DNA from: Chara braunii
Lineage: Eukaryota > Streptophyta > Charophyceae > Charales > Characeae
Length of the DNA: 46,923 bases
Direction: 5' to 3'
Assembly: GCA_003427395.1 (NCBI GenBank)
Contig: BFEA01000198.1
Span: 554,113 to 601,035 of the forward strand
The position numbers and the translations under genes were made by a program. The notes under the pieces are model-generated. The model was not told where the DNA came from and made no database searches. It saw only the letters and a program-made list of their open reading frames with translations. The number at the start of each line of letters is the position of its first letter. Position 1 is the first letter of the stretch. Below, piece by piece: positions 29,362 through 39,540 of this stretch.

Positions 29362-32300
29362 ATGGAGAGTTATAGGTTAAGAGCTAACGAGGCAGGGGAT
29401 CGTATCGATTGGAGAAGTCAAGGGTTAGCCATTAGAAGTTGGAATGTTAATGGACTTGGGAACATAGTGGATAGAGAAGAAAAATGGAACGATCTGCTAA
29501 CAAGATTGACAGTCAAGAACAAGAAAAGAGCAGATATCTTGCTACTACATGAAACCCACCTCACATTCTCGACAGAACATGACAGAGTCCGCTCATTTCT
29601 GGCAAGAAAACTAGGAGGTCTGAAAAACGAAATATGGTCGGCAGGCCCCGCCTCAAGCTCCAAAGGGACCGCGATCCTGGTTCCCAAATCATCCCGCCTA
29701 TACACAGCAGGTTCAATTTTAGATGAGAGAGCAGATCCAACTGAAGGGAGATGGTGCTTGCTACACCTTAAGTGGAAAGAAGAGGAACTCGTGTTGATTA
29801 ATGTCTATGCACCAAATTTCACGTCGGAGAGATCGGCCTTTCTTACTAATCTCATAAATATGATTCCGCCAATAACCCCCTTGTATCATAGTGGGCGACT
29901 GGAATGCTACCATGGACCCGACAACAGACCGTATATCCCGATCTTCCAATACCCCTAGCTCAACGGAGGCACTTCCGATCCAAGAGCTGATGCTAGATCA
30001 TAACCTGGTTGAGCCGTATAGAATCTTACACCCCACCAAAAGAACGTTCACCCTGGTTAAGAAAAATCATTCACACCACACTGCCTTCTCTCGAATAGAC
30101 TATTTTCTGATCTCAGAGACAATGATGGGAGCAGTTAAGGATGCGGAGGTTCTACCTCTGGCTTCATATCCGGGGTTGGATCACAAGCCAATTGAGTTTA
30201 TAATATTTTTCGACCAATTTGTTAAAAAGGGGGCCAGTTTCCATAAGCTCAATAACTCTCTTCTGCTCAGTCAAACCTTCCAAAAGGAGATATGCGACTG
30301 CTGGGTGGGTCAGAGGTCTGCACGCTTGAATACGGAAACCAGGTGGGAATGGTTCCAGAGGAGCTATTCCATCCTTTCGGAAGCCGCGGCCAAAATTTCT
30401 AGGAAGCTTGCTTCCATACGAAAGCAAAGGAGACAATCTCTAGAATTTGCACTGAAACTAGCTGAGACCTGTGTAGCATTGTGTTCGGGTTCGATGACCG
30501 AACCCGAACGTTCGGGACCGAACGTGAACGAGCGTCGAAACTCTCCGAACGTGAACATAAAAAAGAAAAAAAGAAAAAAAAAGTTCTCCAAAAAATCTGA
30601 AAAAATATATGTTATGTAAAATAATAATACAAACAACTTTTGCCTCGGAGGTATGGTCAAATTCGTAACCAAACTGGAGTTAAAAATATAAAACCAAAAA
30701 AAAGTTTGTTTTTTTTTTTTTTTTTGAATAGGCCGAACACGTTCGGGTGGCGTTCGGCCGAACACCCAAACATGTTCGGTGTGCTACATAGGCTGAGACC
30801 AACTTGATAAATAACCATTCCTCACCACTATATAATGAGATCTTCTAAAAGGCACATGAAGAACTGGCTATGTGGAGGTGGTGGGATTTAAAAGGGTTGC
30901 AAATAAGAGCCAAAACGTGTGAATACAATCTCAGCGACTCTATGACGAAACACTTCCTTGCTCGAATCAAGGCCAACTCGAGAGCTAACACGGTAGAAGG
31001 TCTGAGATCTACTACGGCCTCAGAGACTGTGAGATCGGATAGTGAAGGGACGTTGGAGATAGCAAAGAACTTCTACAAAGACCTCTATCAGTCAAAGACC
31101 CCTACACCAACATCGCTCGACACGAGAGAGACAAGGCAAAAAATGCTCCAATATCTGGAATGAACGATAACAACCGAGCAAGCAGAGGCGCTAGATAAGC
31201 CAATCACACTGGAGGAACTGCACCAAGCCTTAAAAGCTATCAATGATGGCAAGACTCCAGGGATTGATGGATTAACGAAAGCGTTATGGGAAAAATGTTG
31301 GCCTCTTCTAAGAGTGGATCTACTAAACTATTACAACGACAGCTGGACCGGGGGGGATGGGTAACTAACTCAGCAGCAGTGTGGTTACACTACTCTACAA
31401 AAAGGAGATAAAGAAGATATTAGAAATTATAGGCCGATCTCGCTTCTAACACTCCCATACAAAATCCGGGCTAAGGCTTTCCAACCGAATTACCAAAATC
31501 ACAAATAAATGCTTTCATATTGATCAGACAGGTTTCATCCCAGGTCGGTATATCCTAGACAATATGCTTACCTTAAATGAAGCGGTAAGGAAGGCTAGAG
31601 AAATAAGAATAAATACGGTCATTCTTTTCTTCGACTTTGAAAAGGCTTACGGCCAAGTAAACTGGGATTTTATGGAAGCAAGTATGGAAAAGATGGGAGT
31701 TGGGCCGAATTTCAGAAAATGGATTCGCATACTGTACAAAGATGCAATTGGCTGTGTCCAAGTCAACGGTCTGTTATCGGATTGCTACCCGATATCCCGC
31801 TCAGTCCGTCAAGGGGACCCGTTGGCCCCACCAATCTTTTTGTTCGTAATGGAAGCCATTGCATCTTTCTTACGCAAGGGCCCATCAATCCACAGACTTC
31901 CCGTCATCAATGCAGGATCGGCTCACCAAATGAATTTCCCGACAGCTATCATGTTTGCAGACGACCTAACCGTCCTGATTAGAGCATCAGATTCATCGTT
32001 TAGGACACTGGCTAAAGCAATGGAAGCTTTCAGACTGGCCTCGGAAATGAAGATCAACTGGGGGAAGACAATAGGTTGGTGGGTATCAAATGAGGAACCC
32101 CTCCAACTACAGGGAGAGGAAGCAGCCATGGTTTGGGAAACGCCAAACACCCCCACCCGGTACCTTGGTATACTTATAACAAGGGAGGGTCTAGCACCCC
32201 AAATGGGCCAGAACATGTCGGCCAAACAAATTAACAAAATAGGAAGTCGGGGCAATGTCTTCACCTCCCTCATCGGTCGAGCCTTGGTTCTTAACACATC

Positions 32301-34082
32301 GGTCTTCTCAATGATGTGGTACATAGCCTCCATCTGAACAGTTCCAGATAACTCTATTAAAGAACTGAATCGAAGAGCCAGGAGACCCCAATAAAGGGAA
32401 TGGCATACCTAAGGTCGCATGGCACTACGTCACGAGAAGTCCGCAAAAGGGGGGCCTACGAATTATAGACCTTGGAACAGAACAAAAGCCCTACAGATTA
32501 AGTGGATTATCAAACTTCTGATGAACCCAGACATCGCATGGAACAAGTTAGTCCTGGACAGTATCAGATCCCTGGCTCCAGTACCCTCGCCAGATGATAT
32601 GTCAGGACTGTTCTGGGTAATGAATAAGGAATGGGTCATGACCACAGGATGAAGGAATCGAAAGAGGGACGCCAGACTAGAGGGCTACAGGCCTCCTACT
32701 CCATACTGGTCAGCACAGCTTCGAATCTGGAGAAAAATAATGCCTAACAAGTCAAATAGACCTAGGTCTAAGGATGAAGTACTAAGGCAGCCGCTCTTTG
32801 GGAATCAATGGGTGACAAATGAGGGTGACAATCCCCTCTTCCTAGAACACAAATGACTCTCTTGGATCAAAAACGGAATATGGAAAATTGCCCACTTATG
32901 GAATGAGGAGAGAAAGGAGTGGAAGACTGAACAGGAAGTCAGTTCCCAACTGAAAGGACGTCACAGACGAGGACCTAATCTCCAGTACATCATCAGCCTT
33001 ATCCCACAAGAATGGAAAGACATCTTGACTGAAGCCGTACCATGGAAGCCTGGAGAGTGGGGACGTAAGGTACAAGAAACGATTCCCTCTAGAGCCTTCC
33101 AATTTTCCCACATGCAACAAGGCTCGCCCACCAAGGCCACCTTCCTCTCCTTTCCGATCTCCAAAACCACTACCAGTATGCCGGTCATCCTCAATAGCGA
33201 AGTGGAATCGGAAGTCATGGACTTCTTCTTACGTAGAAAGGTAAGAGTCCTTGGCGCATGGCCAAAGTTTATCTTCAGACCTGACACGACGATTCATAGT
33301 TTAGAGTTTGACCCAGCAGAATGGGCTTGGACGCTGGAAAAGACTAAGAATATTAAATCCAAAATTCCAATTCACGAATACACAGTTAAATTGGGGTATA
33401 GACTGTAACTGAAAACCAAAAACCCTGCTCCCACCATTAAAAAAAGATGGCAGAATCTATTGGGACAAGAAGCAAACAAGCTCACACAGGTCCAGTGGAA
33501 GAAGTTCAAGTCTATCAGGCCAATTAAAATCAGAAGCCTTCAATGGCTAATCACTTACGCAGCACTGCCAGTGAACCAATGGCAGAGTAGGCGAAAGGGT
33601 TCAGATCCCAACAATTGTGATATGTGCACGGTTTGCACGGAAGGTGAGGTAGAGGACATAGTACACTACTTAGTGCATTGTAGGGAGGCAACAGATTACT
33701 GGGGAAGAGCCTCGACACTCTGGATTCCCTATTCCCGACCCCTTTCCCTGAACAACCCATCCAACTTCTCCTCTTGACTAACATCCGTGAACAGCTCCAG
33801 AAGGCAGAAAAGATTTGGTTTGGACTCATCAGGAAGGTGACGCTATGGGTCATATGGAAGGAAAGATGCAGCAGAGCGATTGAAGGACTGTCCAACCCAC
33901 GTGAGAAGGTTTGGGCGGAGACGAAAACGATGATACAAGCCGAAATCCTCTGCAGATGGCGGAAGACCAAACAATCATGGACGGAGGATGAGGAACAACA
34001 AAAGAAGGTGAGACTTAGATTCAGCAGGATCTGGTTGATAAGCAGTAAAATAGCGGAGTTACGAGAAGACCGCATTTGCTAG
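29362..34082 (+). pseudogene. LINE ORF2 (endonuclease-reverse transcriptase), broken
   Basis: Endonuclease part 1, 29362-29958: IRSWNVNGLGN and LLLHETHL (catalytic Glu64 of this frame). A frameshift near 29890 leads to part 2, 29891-30470: GDWNATMDPTTDR, SRIDYFLIS and GLDHKP. A hAT-like element then interrupts the frame at 30469. Stops occur at about 30848 and 31162. The RT core is uninterrupted at 31564-32337: FFDFEKAYGQVNW (Asp24), RQGDPLAP, and FADD (131-134), so all three catalytic Asp are present. The thumb and C-terminal regions continue in fragments at 32419-33408. A cysteine/histidine cluster, CDMCTVC...HYLVHC, lies in 33460-33777, and the last fragment ends at 34082. In family terms, ORF2 nicks the target and primes reverse transcription there. 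Confidence 0.88.
30469..30791. mobile_element. hAT-like MITE inserted in LINE ORF2
   Basis: 323 bp flanked by an exact 8-bp duplication GCTGAGAC (30461-30468 and 30792-30799), the size typical of the hAT superfamily. The ends are CTGTGTAGCA and, complemented, CTATGTAGCA. The subterminal regions are rich in GTTCGG/CCGAAC palindromes, as in many non-autonomous hAT elements. There is no transposase. It interrupts the LINE frame after LKLAET, so it came later than the LINE. The first two terminal bases do not fit the usual hAT YARNG start. Confidence 0.82.
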
Positions 34083-34416
34083 AAAGACTGGCATAACTCA
34101 AATTCAGGAAGGGGCTACCAGCAACAGATAATTGCGGACGGGCAAAACACCTCCTGATCAGACCTGCACGAGAGACGGACAAGACCAAATGACCGCAGCA
34201 ACGGAGAGACATTTCAAAGATGGACGGACGAGACCAAATGGTCGTAACAACGGAGAAACAATTGATTCAAGAGAAATGTTGGAGAAAGGTTACAACGGAA
34301 AGAAGGTCGCATATCACTCAAGGGGAACAGTCAAGGGCCCAGAAATGTAGCCGCAGAACCCAGCCTAGGAGGGGATTCGAAGAGTCACAAAGGTGTTGGT
34401 AATGTTTACCGGATGA

Positions 34417-34437
34417 GGGTTTAGGGTTTAGGGTTTT
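34417..34437 (+). repeat. Short plant-type telomere motif in LINE 3' region
   Basis: GGGTTTA GGGTTTA GGGTTTT, three heptamers matching the plant telomere repeat, lie downstream of ORF2. Copy 3 of the LINE does not show it at the matching place. Confidence 0.85.
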
Positions 34438-34574
34438 AGTGACGCTTTTTAAGGGAATTAAAAAAAGGGTGGGACAAAGGGTATTGTGGCTCACGGGCAG
34501 GACGGGTAAGTGGGGGTACAAAGGCTAGCTCGGACAATGGGTGAGCTCTTTTTAGGTGGCATGGATCTATCTGG

Positions 34575-34595
34575 CAGACCTGGTTATCAGGTCTG
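34575..34595 (+). repeat. Perfect 8-bp stem-loop in LINE 3' UTR
   Basis: CAGACCTG (34575-34582) and CAGGTCTG (34588-34595) around a GTTAT loop, about 210 bp before the LINE 3' end. Confidence 0.8.
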
Positions 34596-34633
34596 AGAGG
34601 AAAGAGTGAGGCATGGCAAGCTGGCAGTCAATC

Positions 34634-34690
34634 CTCCACCAAGGTGGAGCAATCAATGTTGCTCAGGGGTCCTTCGGCCAGACGGAAGGA
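34634..34690 (+). promoter_or_regulatory. Paired stem-loops near LINE 3' end
   Basis: Stem 1 is CTCCACC/GGTGGAG (34634-34649). Stem 2 is TCCTTC/GAAGGA (34670-34690), with an inner GCCAGAC loop. The same order occurs in LINE copy 3 at 46663-46715. It is a candidate recognition element for the reverse transcriptase. Confidence 0.6.
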
Positions 34691-34805
34691 AGCGTGGGTG
34701 GTTCTTATTGTAATGTTTATTCTGACTTGCCGGTGGAATAGGAATCGGACTGATGCTCCCCAGAATGGAAAGGAGCCAGGACCATAAGGTCCTGTTTTTT
34801 GTTAA

Positions 34806-35558
34806 ACCACTAGTACCTCCGCCAGTGTTGGGAAATTACGATGTTTTGCCAGTTCCCGAAGTTATCGAGGGTGGGACACAGGGTCGGCATTGTCCTATAA
34901 ATCAGATTTTTGTATTGCCCGCGAGTGAAGGAAAAAGGAAAAAAAGAAAATACTATCTCTACTGCAATGATGTCGGGCAGGTGTCTTGGAGGTCGTGCTC
35001 AAAATCTTCCTCCACAGAATGCACCTCACCAGTAAGGTGGTCACATTCTGGATGTTACTGTTTTCTTTTTTTTCTTGCTCGTGTGTTGCTTGTAAGTCCC
35101 CTAGCAATGAGGCAGGGGGGAATCCGTGAATTGCTCAAGCCATCCGTGATCTGCTCAAGCTGCGTTTTGTTAGAGGATTGTAACACTCGTCACATTGGTA
35201 CTAAGGGGAATGTATCCAGCCATTTTCACGGCCGGATCCGTATGCCCATTTTTTCCCCCTTCTACTCTTTTCCGAATCTGACAACCTGGCCACGCGGCTG
35301 AGATGCCCTCACTGAGGGCACACTCACACTACCACGTTCAAGAATGTATACAACTGCAATCACGGCCAAAGCTTTGTTTCATTTTTTTTTTCCCCTTTTT
35401 TTCTGAGTTCACGGCCGCAACTTTTCTTCGTTTTTTCTTTTTTTTTTGTTCTTTCCGTGAGAGTACCAGAAAGAAAATGGAGTGGTACCCAAGCTCAACA
35501 AACTCGGAGCGCAGTGAAATTCAGGTTCCACAAAAACAGGCTCGGAGGTACTAGTGGT
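34806..35558. mobile_element. 753-bp TTAA-flanked inverted-repeat element
   Basis: Perfect 16-bp terminal inverted repeats ACCACTAGTACCTCCG (34806-34821) and CGGAGGTACTAGTGGT (35543-35558), each bordered by TTAA (34802-34805 and 35559-35562). TTAA duplication is the hallmark of piggyBac-type transposition. The interior has an open frame through about 35301 (with KGKRKKRKYYLYCNDVG-like residues) that I cannot assign, so it may be a non-autonomous derivative. The ends match those of the small elements at 44772-44960 and 1846-2046. It lies immediately beyond the LINE 3' end. Confidence 0.8.
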
Positions 35559-35751
35559 TTAAAAAAAATTAAAAAAAAAAAAAAAATCTATGTCCGCAAT
35601 TGAGACGTGTGCGCAGAGGAGAGAAAGAGAGAGAAGGGAGAGAGAGGGTACTCCTTTTGAGAGTGTGAGGAGGGCCAAGAGGAGTATTCATCCAAACGAG
35701 AGCAAAGAGCAACCTTCTCTTGAGAGATCTACTAACACACCATCCTCCAGC

Positions 35752-36212
35752 ATGGCTGAGATCACATCTGAGCAATGGCAGGCCATGCTGGATGCGGTCG
35801 AGGAAACAGTAAAACCGGTCTTTCAAAAAACATCTTGATGAAGCACTGAAGGGAGAGAGGGAGGCAGATGCAGCAACTAGGACAACAGGGACCGCTGATG
35901 CACAGTTCCAGGAGAAGATAGCCGCTTTCCTTGCAGCCTTGGTCGAGCTGCGAACTCTAAAGAATCTCGAAGAATCTGTGGCCGCTCTAGAGCAACAGAA
36001 CCACGAGCTGCAGGCTGAGATTGCAGGCCTCAAGCAGGCCCGACCGACCCTCCCTCGACACATGTTGTCAAAGGTGTGTGTGTCACCTTTGACAAAGTTC
36101 ACACAGTCACACATGAGTGAACTTCTACATCCTCGACAAGTGTCCCTTCGACGCGATCATAGGCTTGGGCTGGTTAAAGGCCCATTGTCTAAGGACCACG
36201 TGGACGGATAGT
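35752..36212 (+). pseudogene. Gypsy gag and protease remnant (copy C)
   Basis: ATG 35752 begins MAEITSEQWQAMLDAVEE, stopped at 35836. After a frame change, a coiled-coil-like stretch (LEESVAALEQQNHELQAEIAGLK, about 35966) follows. A protease end with FDAIIGLGWLKAH (about 36147-36185) resembles the conserved C-terminal part of gypsy proteases, but the catalytic Asp-Ser/Thr-Gly region is missing. Most of gag has been deleted between the coiled coil and the protease. A leader rich in GAGAGA lies at 35585-35750. Confidence 0.7.
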
Positions 36213-36540
36213 TCGTGGTGCATGTTGCCAAGGGGAATGAGTGTACCGTCTTCTTGGACGAGACGTGCGAGTCCCCAGTGGCTCTTTTGAGTGCAGATAA
36301 ATTATGCAAGACAATACGCATGCGCAAGGAAAGTGAGTAGTTGCATGTAGCCTTTGTCAAGCCTATCCATGTGCCTTCTACTTTTGCTGCATTTTCTATT
36401 TCGAAAAATAACTCTACTTCTACTCCGTCTACCTCTACCCCATCTACTTCTACTTCGGACGATAAGTGTACTTCTACTCCAACTACTTCAAATTCAGTTG
36501 TTATTGTTGTAATTCTCAAACTGATTTTCTCTCTCCTCCA

Positions 36541-39320
36541 TCGGAAGTCCCAGTAAACATACATCGTCTACTAGATCGATTTCCAGAAGTTCTGGCTGAA
36601 CCTCGTGGAATTTCCCAATGTCCAGTCAAACACAAGATTGAAATAGTAGAAGGGAGTGTTCCTCCAAAGGGTTGTGTCTACTGTATGAGACAAGGCGAGT
36701 TGGAGGATCTGAGGAGATAAGTTGATGATATGATTGATCGTAGATGGATTAGGCGAGTCCGAGTTTGGTGCAGTTGTTCTGTTGTTCCTAATAAAGGAGG
36801 CAAACTCCGGATGTGCATCCACTATAGTGACCTGCACCGTATCAGTAAAAAAGAACGCTTATCCTTTGCCACGCATAGATGATTTGCTAGATGTTGCAGG
36901 TGGGTGCAAAGTCTTCTCCAAGATCGACCTCAATTCTGGCTACCACTAGATTGAAGTCGACCCGGCTAACCAGCACAAAACTGCATTCAAGACGCGTGAT
37001 GGATTGTACGAGTGTATCATTATGCCCTTCGGTCTCGCAAATGCACCAGCCACATTTCATTGCCTCGTGGACAAGGTCTTCCGCCATCAGCTCAACTGGT
37101 TTGTTGTCATTTACCTCAACGAAACCTGATTTTTAGCAAGTCCGCGGAAGAGCACATCAAGCACCTTGAGGAAGTTTTGCAGATCCTCAAGGGGGAAAGT
37201 TGCACCTCAGCTTAGAAAAATCTGAGTTTGGGAGGGGCAGCATCATCTATCTCGGGTACTGGTTGTTGGCTGGTGGCCTTGAGCCTGAGGCAACCAAGGT
37301 TGAGGTCATACGGAAGTGGCCTCAACCGAAGAATGTACGTGAACTACGTTCCTTTCTCGGTCTGGCTTCATATTACCGGAAGTTTGTACCCAAAATCTTT
37401 GTCATTGCTCACCCACTCTCGAGACTAACAAGCAAGAATGTCACTTATGTGTGGTGTGAGAAGTGTGAAACTGTGTTTCAAGCTTTGAAAGAAGCTTTGG
37501 TAAGGCATCTTGTGCTCTGCATTGCAGATCCCAAACTCACATTTTTAGTTACTACAGATGCGAGCCAGTATGGGATTGGGGCGGTTCTGCAACAAGATGA
37601 TGGCGACGGCTTGCGTTCGCTCGAATACTACAGCAAACGCATGTCCAACCACAAAGTAGCTACCTCCACATACATATGTGAGTTCTATGCCTTGAGTGAG
37701 GCACTTGCGCACTGGAAGCACTACCTTCTTGGGTTGCCACTTCAAGGTCTACTCGGATCATCAGACCTTGTGGCGGATCAAATCACAAAATGACCTCTCT
37801 ATGACGCTAACCCGCTGGCTGCATGAGATTGATGTATATGATTCTGAATTGAAACATAAGAAACGTTGTTATAATCATGTCACTGATGCTTTGTCTCATC
37901 ATCCCGATTTTTTGACTTGCCTTGTGAATTCTTACAACCTCCGAAGGAAACTGAAGGAGGATTTGGTCGAGCACACCGCCAAGGATTCAGATCTTCGTCC
38001 CATCCTTGAGCAGCTCGAGGCTGAACCTAGTAGTCAATCTGATTTTCACGAGGGCGAGCGTCTACTATTCTGATGCTATGGGAAGTGTGACCGCTTGTGT
38101 GTACCCAACCATGAGCCTCTCCGAACTCATTTCTTGGATTTGTCGCATGGTCGGAGTGGGCAGTTCAACTTTGAGAAGACTTATGGAAGTCTTTTGCAAC
38201 AGTTGGATTGCCCGGAAATGAAAGGATCTGCTCACAAATTTGTGGCTGAGTGTCAGGTATGTCAATGGATGAAGGTCCATAAGCATAAGCCTTATGGCCT
38301 GTTGAAACCCCTCTCCATTCCCAACGAACCCGATGAGTCCATCTCCATCTCCATCGATCTCACGGACATGGGAAAGGTGAAACCGGACACTTACAAGTCA
38401 TGGTGATTCCTGATCAATTTTTTGAGTTTCTGAATATGATTCCTTTACCACCGCATGCACCTACTGATCTTGTGATTGATGAGTTCCAACAGAAATACAT
38501 TCTGCAATACGGCCCCTCGAAAACTCTTATGAGTGATCGGGAAACCAGGTTCATTAGTTCAGATGGAAGGACTTCACCTACGACATCAAACTGAGGATGA
38601 CGTGGTCGACACCCCGAAGCAAATGGAGTGGCTGAGGAAATCAACCAGAATGTTACCCAAACTTCTTCATGCTTTAATCGTTCCCAATCAAAACACGTGG
38701 GACAAAGAGCTGGATGCAGTGAAGGGGTTGTAAAACTCCATCCACTCGGCCACTAGGATGACACCGAATCACTTATACTACGGTTGGCAAATTCGCAACC
38801 CTCTGTCTTACTTTTTCCCTAATCGGTCACCTGGTCTGATACCTGGCATGCTTGGCTACAACGCCAAGTACGAACGCTTGCTCAAAGTTGCGATCGCAGC
38901 AATGAACAAAAGTTAGCACGCCAGGGTCAAGTTTGCCAACAAAAAGCATAAATCGGCGCCATTCTAAGTCAGGAGTTATGCCTGGGTCAAAATGTCTGAG
39001 TTTTCACAAAAAGACAGAGTGTCACGAAAACTTTGTCCACTGTACTATGGTCCTTGGCAGGTTCTGGAGGTGGTTGGGGATGATGACTTTGGTCTTTTTT
39101 ATGTGATCGACTTGCCGCCTCATCTTTACACGTATTCCTTCTTTTATGCCTCTAAATTGTTTCCCACATTGTTGACAAAAGCTTCACAACTCGTGAACCT
39201 ATGATACATCGTGCTATCAACGGCAGTCACAAAATTGACTGGATTGTTGCACATATTGGAAAAGGGAGGAACAGACAGTATCAAGTTCACTTCCTATCCT
39301 ATATCACCCGTTAGCTGAAT
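36541..39320 (+). pseudogene. Ty3/gypsy chromovirus pol, broken (copy C)
   Basis: RT starts at about 36565 (LDRFPEVLAEPRGI...KHKIEI) and continues in pieces with KIDLNSGYH (about 36920), MPFGLANAPATF (about 37022) and a YxDD box decayed to YLNE followed by a stop (37112-37128). RNase H lies at 37200-37900 (FLGLASYYRKFVPK; FLVTTDASQYGIGAVLQQDD; ALSHHPDF), the zinc-binding CQVCQWMK at about 38255, integrase with SIDLTD and SDRETRF at 38350-38560, and a C-terminal domain (CPLYYGPWQVLEV) at about 39030. At least a dozen stops or frameshifts are present. Copy A belongs to the same lineage (shared KTYGSSLQ/KTYGSLLQ and HKFV(A/E) features). It is followed by a polypurine primer and the LTR at 39541. 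Confidence 0.9.
39228..39317 (+). pseudogene. Chromodomain remnant of copy C
   Basis: The frame reads GSHKIDWIVAHIGKGRNRQY then QVHFLSY before a stop. The pattern of aromatic and hydrophobic residues (I-x-x-I-x-x-H...R-x-x-QY-x-V-x-F-x-x-Y) matches the chromodomain found at the end of chromovirus integrases. It would target insertion to particular chromatin. Confidence 0.7.
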
Positions 39321-39527
39321 TCTACCAGATCAATACGAAAGAATTGTTAAGGAATGCACCTCGTGTTGTGAACGCTTATGAGCGTCAGATAGCTGTTGGC
39401 CAGACACCTGCATTCACTGCATCACTCACTCCCTGCGAACATACGAAAGCAGTCTTTTTAGTCTACGCATATGATGCATTTTGCACAGACTCTGAATGAG
39501 TTACTCGCTCAAAGGGACCTCACTCTT

Positions 39528-39537
39528 AAGAGGTGGG
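39528..39537 (+). promoter_or_regulatory. Polypurine primer before the 3' LTR
   Basis: AAGAGGTGGG lies three bases before the TG that starts the LTR at 39541, the expected place for second-strand priming. Confidence 0.7.
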
Positions 39538-39540
39538 TAA

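Larger units (their letters stand above)
26753..34800 (+). mobile_element. L1-like LINE, near full length (copy 2)
   Basis: Contains ORF1, ORF2 and a 3' region matching that of copy 3 (45120-46826). The 5' UTR is uncertain because of the N gap. It has no RNase H domain and no LTR. The 3' end reads GGACCATAAGGTCCTG then T-rich. It carries a hAT-like insertion (30469-30791), a telomere-like run and 3' stem-loops. It is inactive because of frameshifts and stops, and lies inside the large LTR element. Confidence 0.85.
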
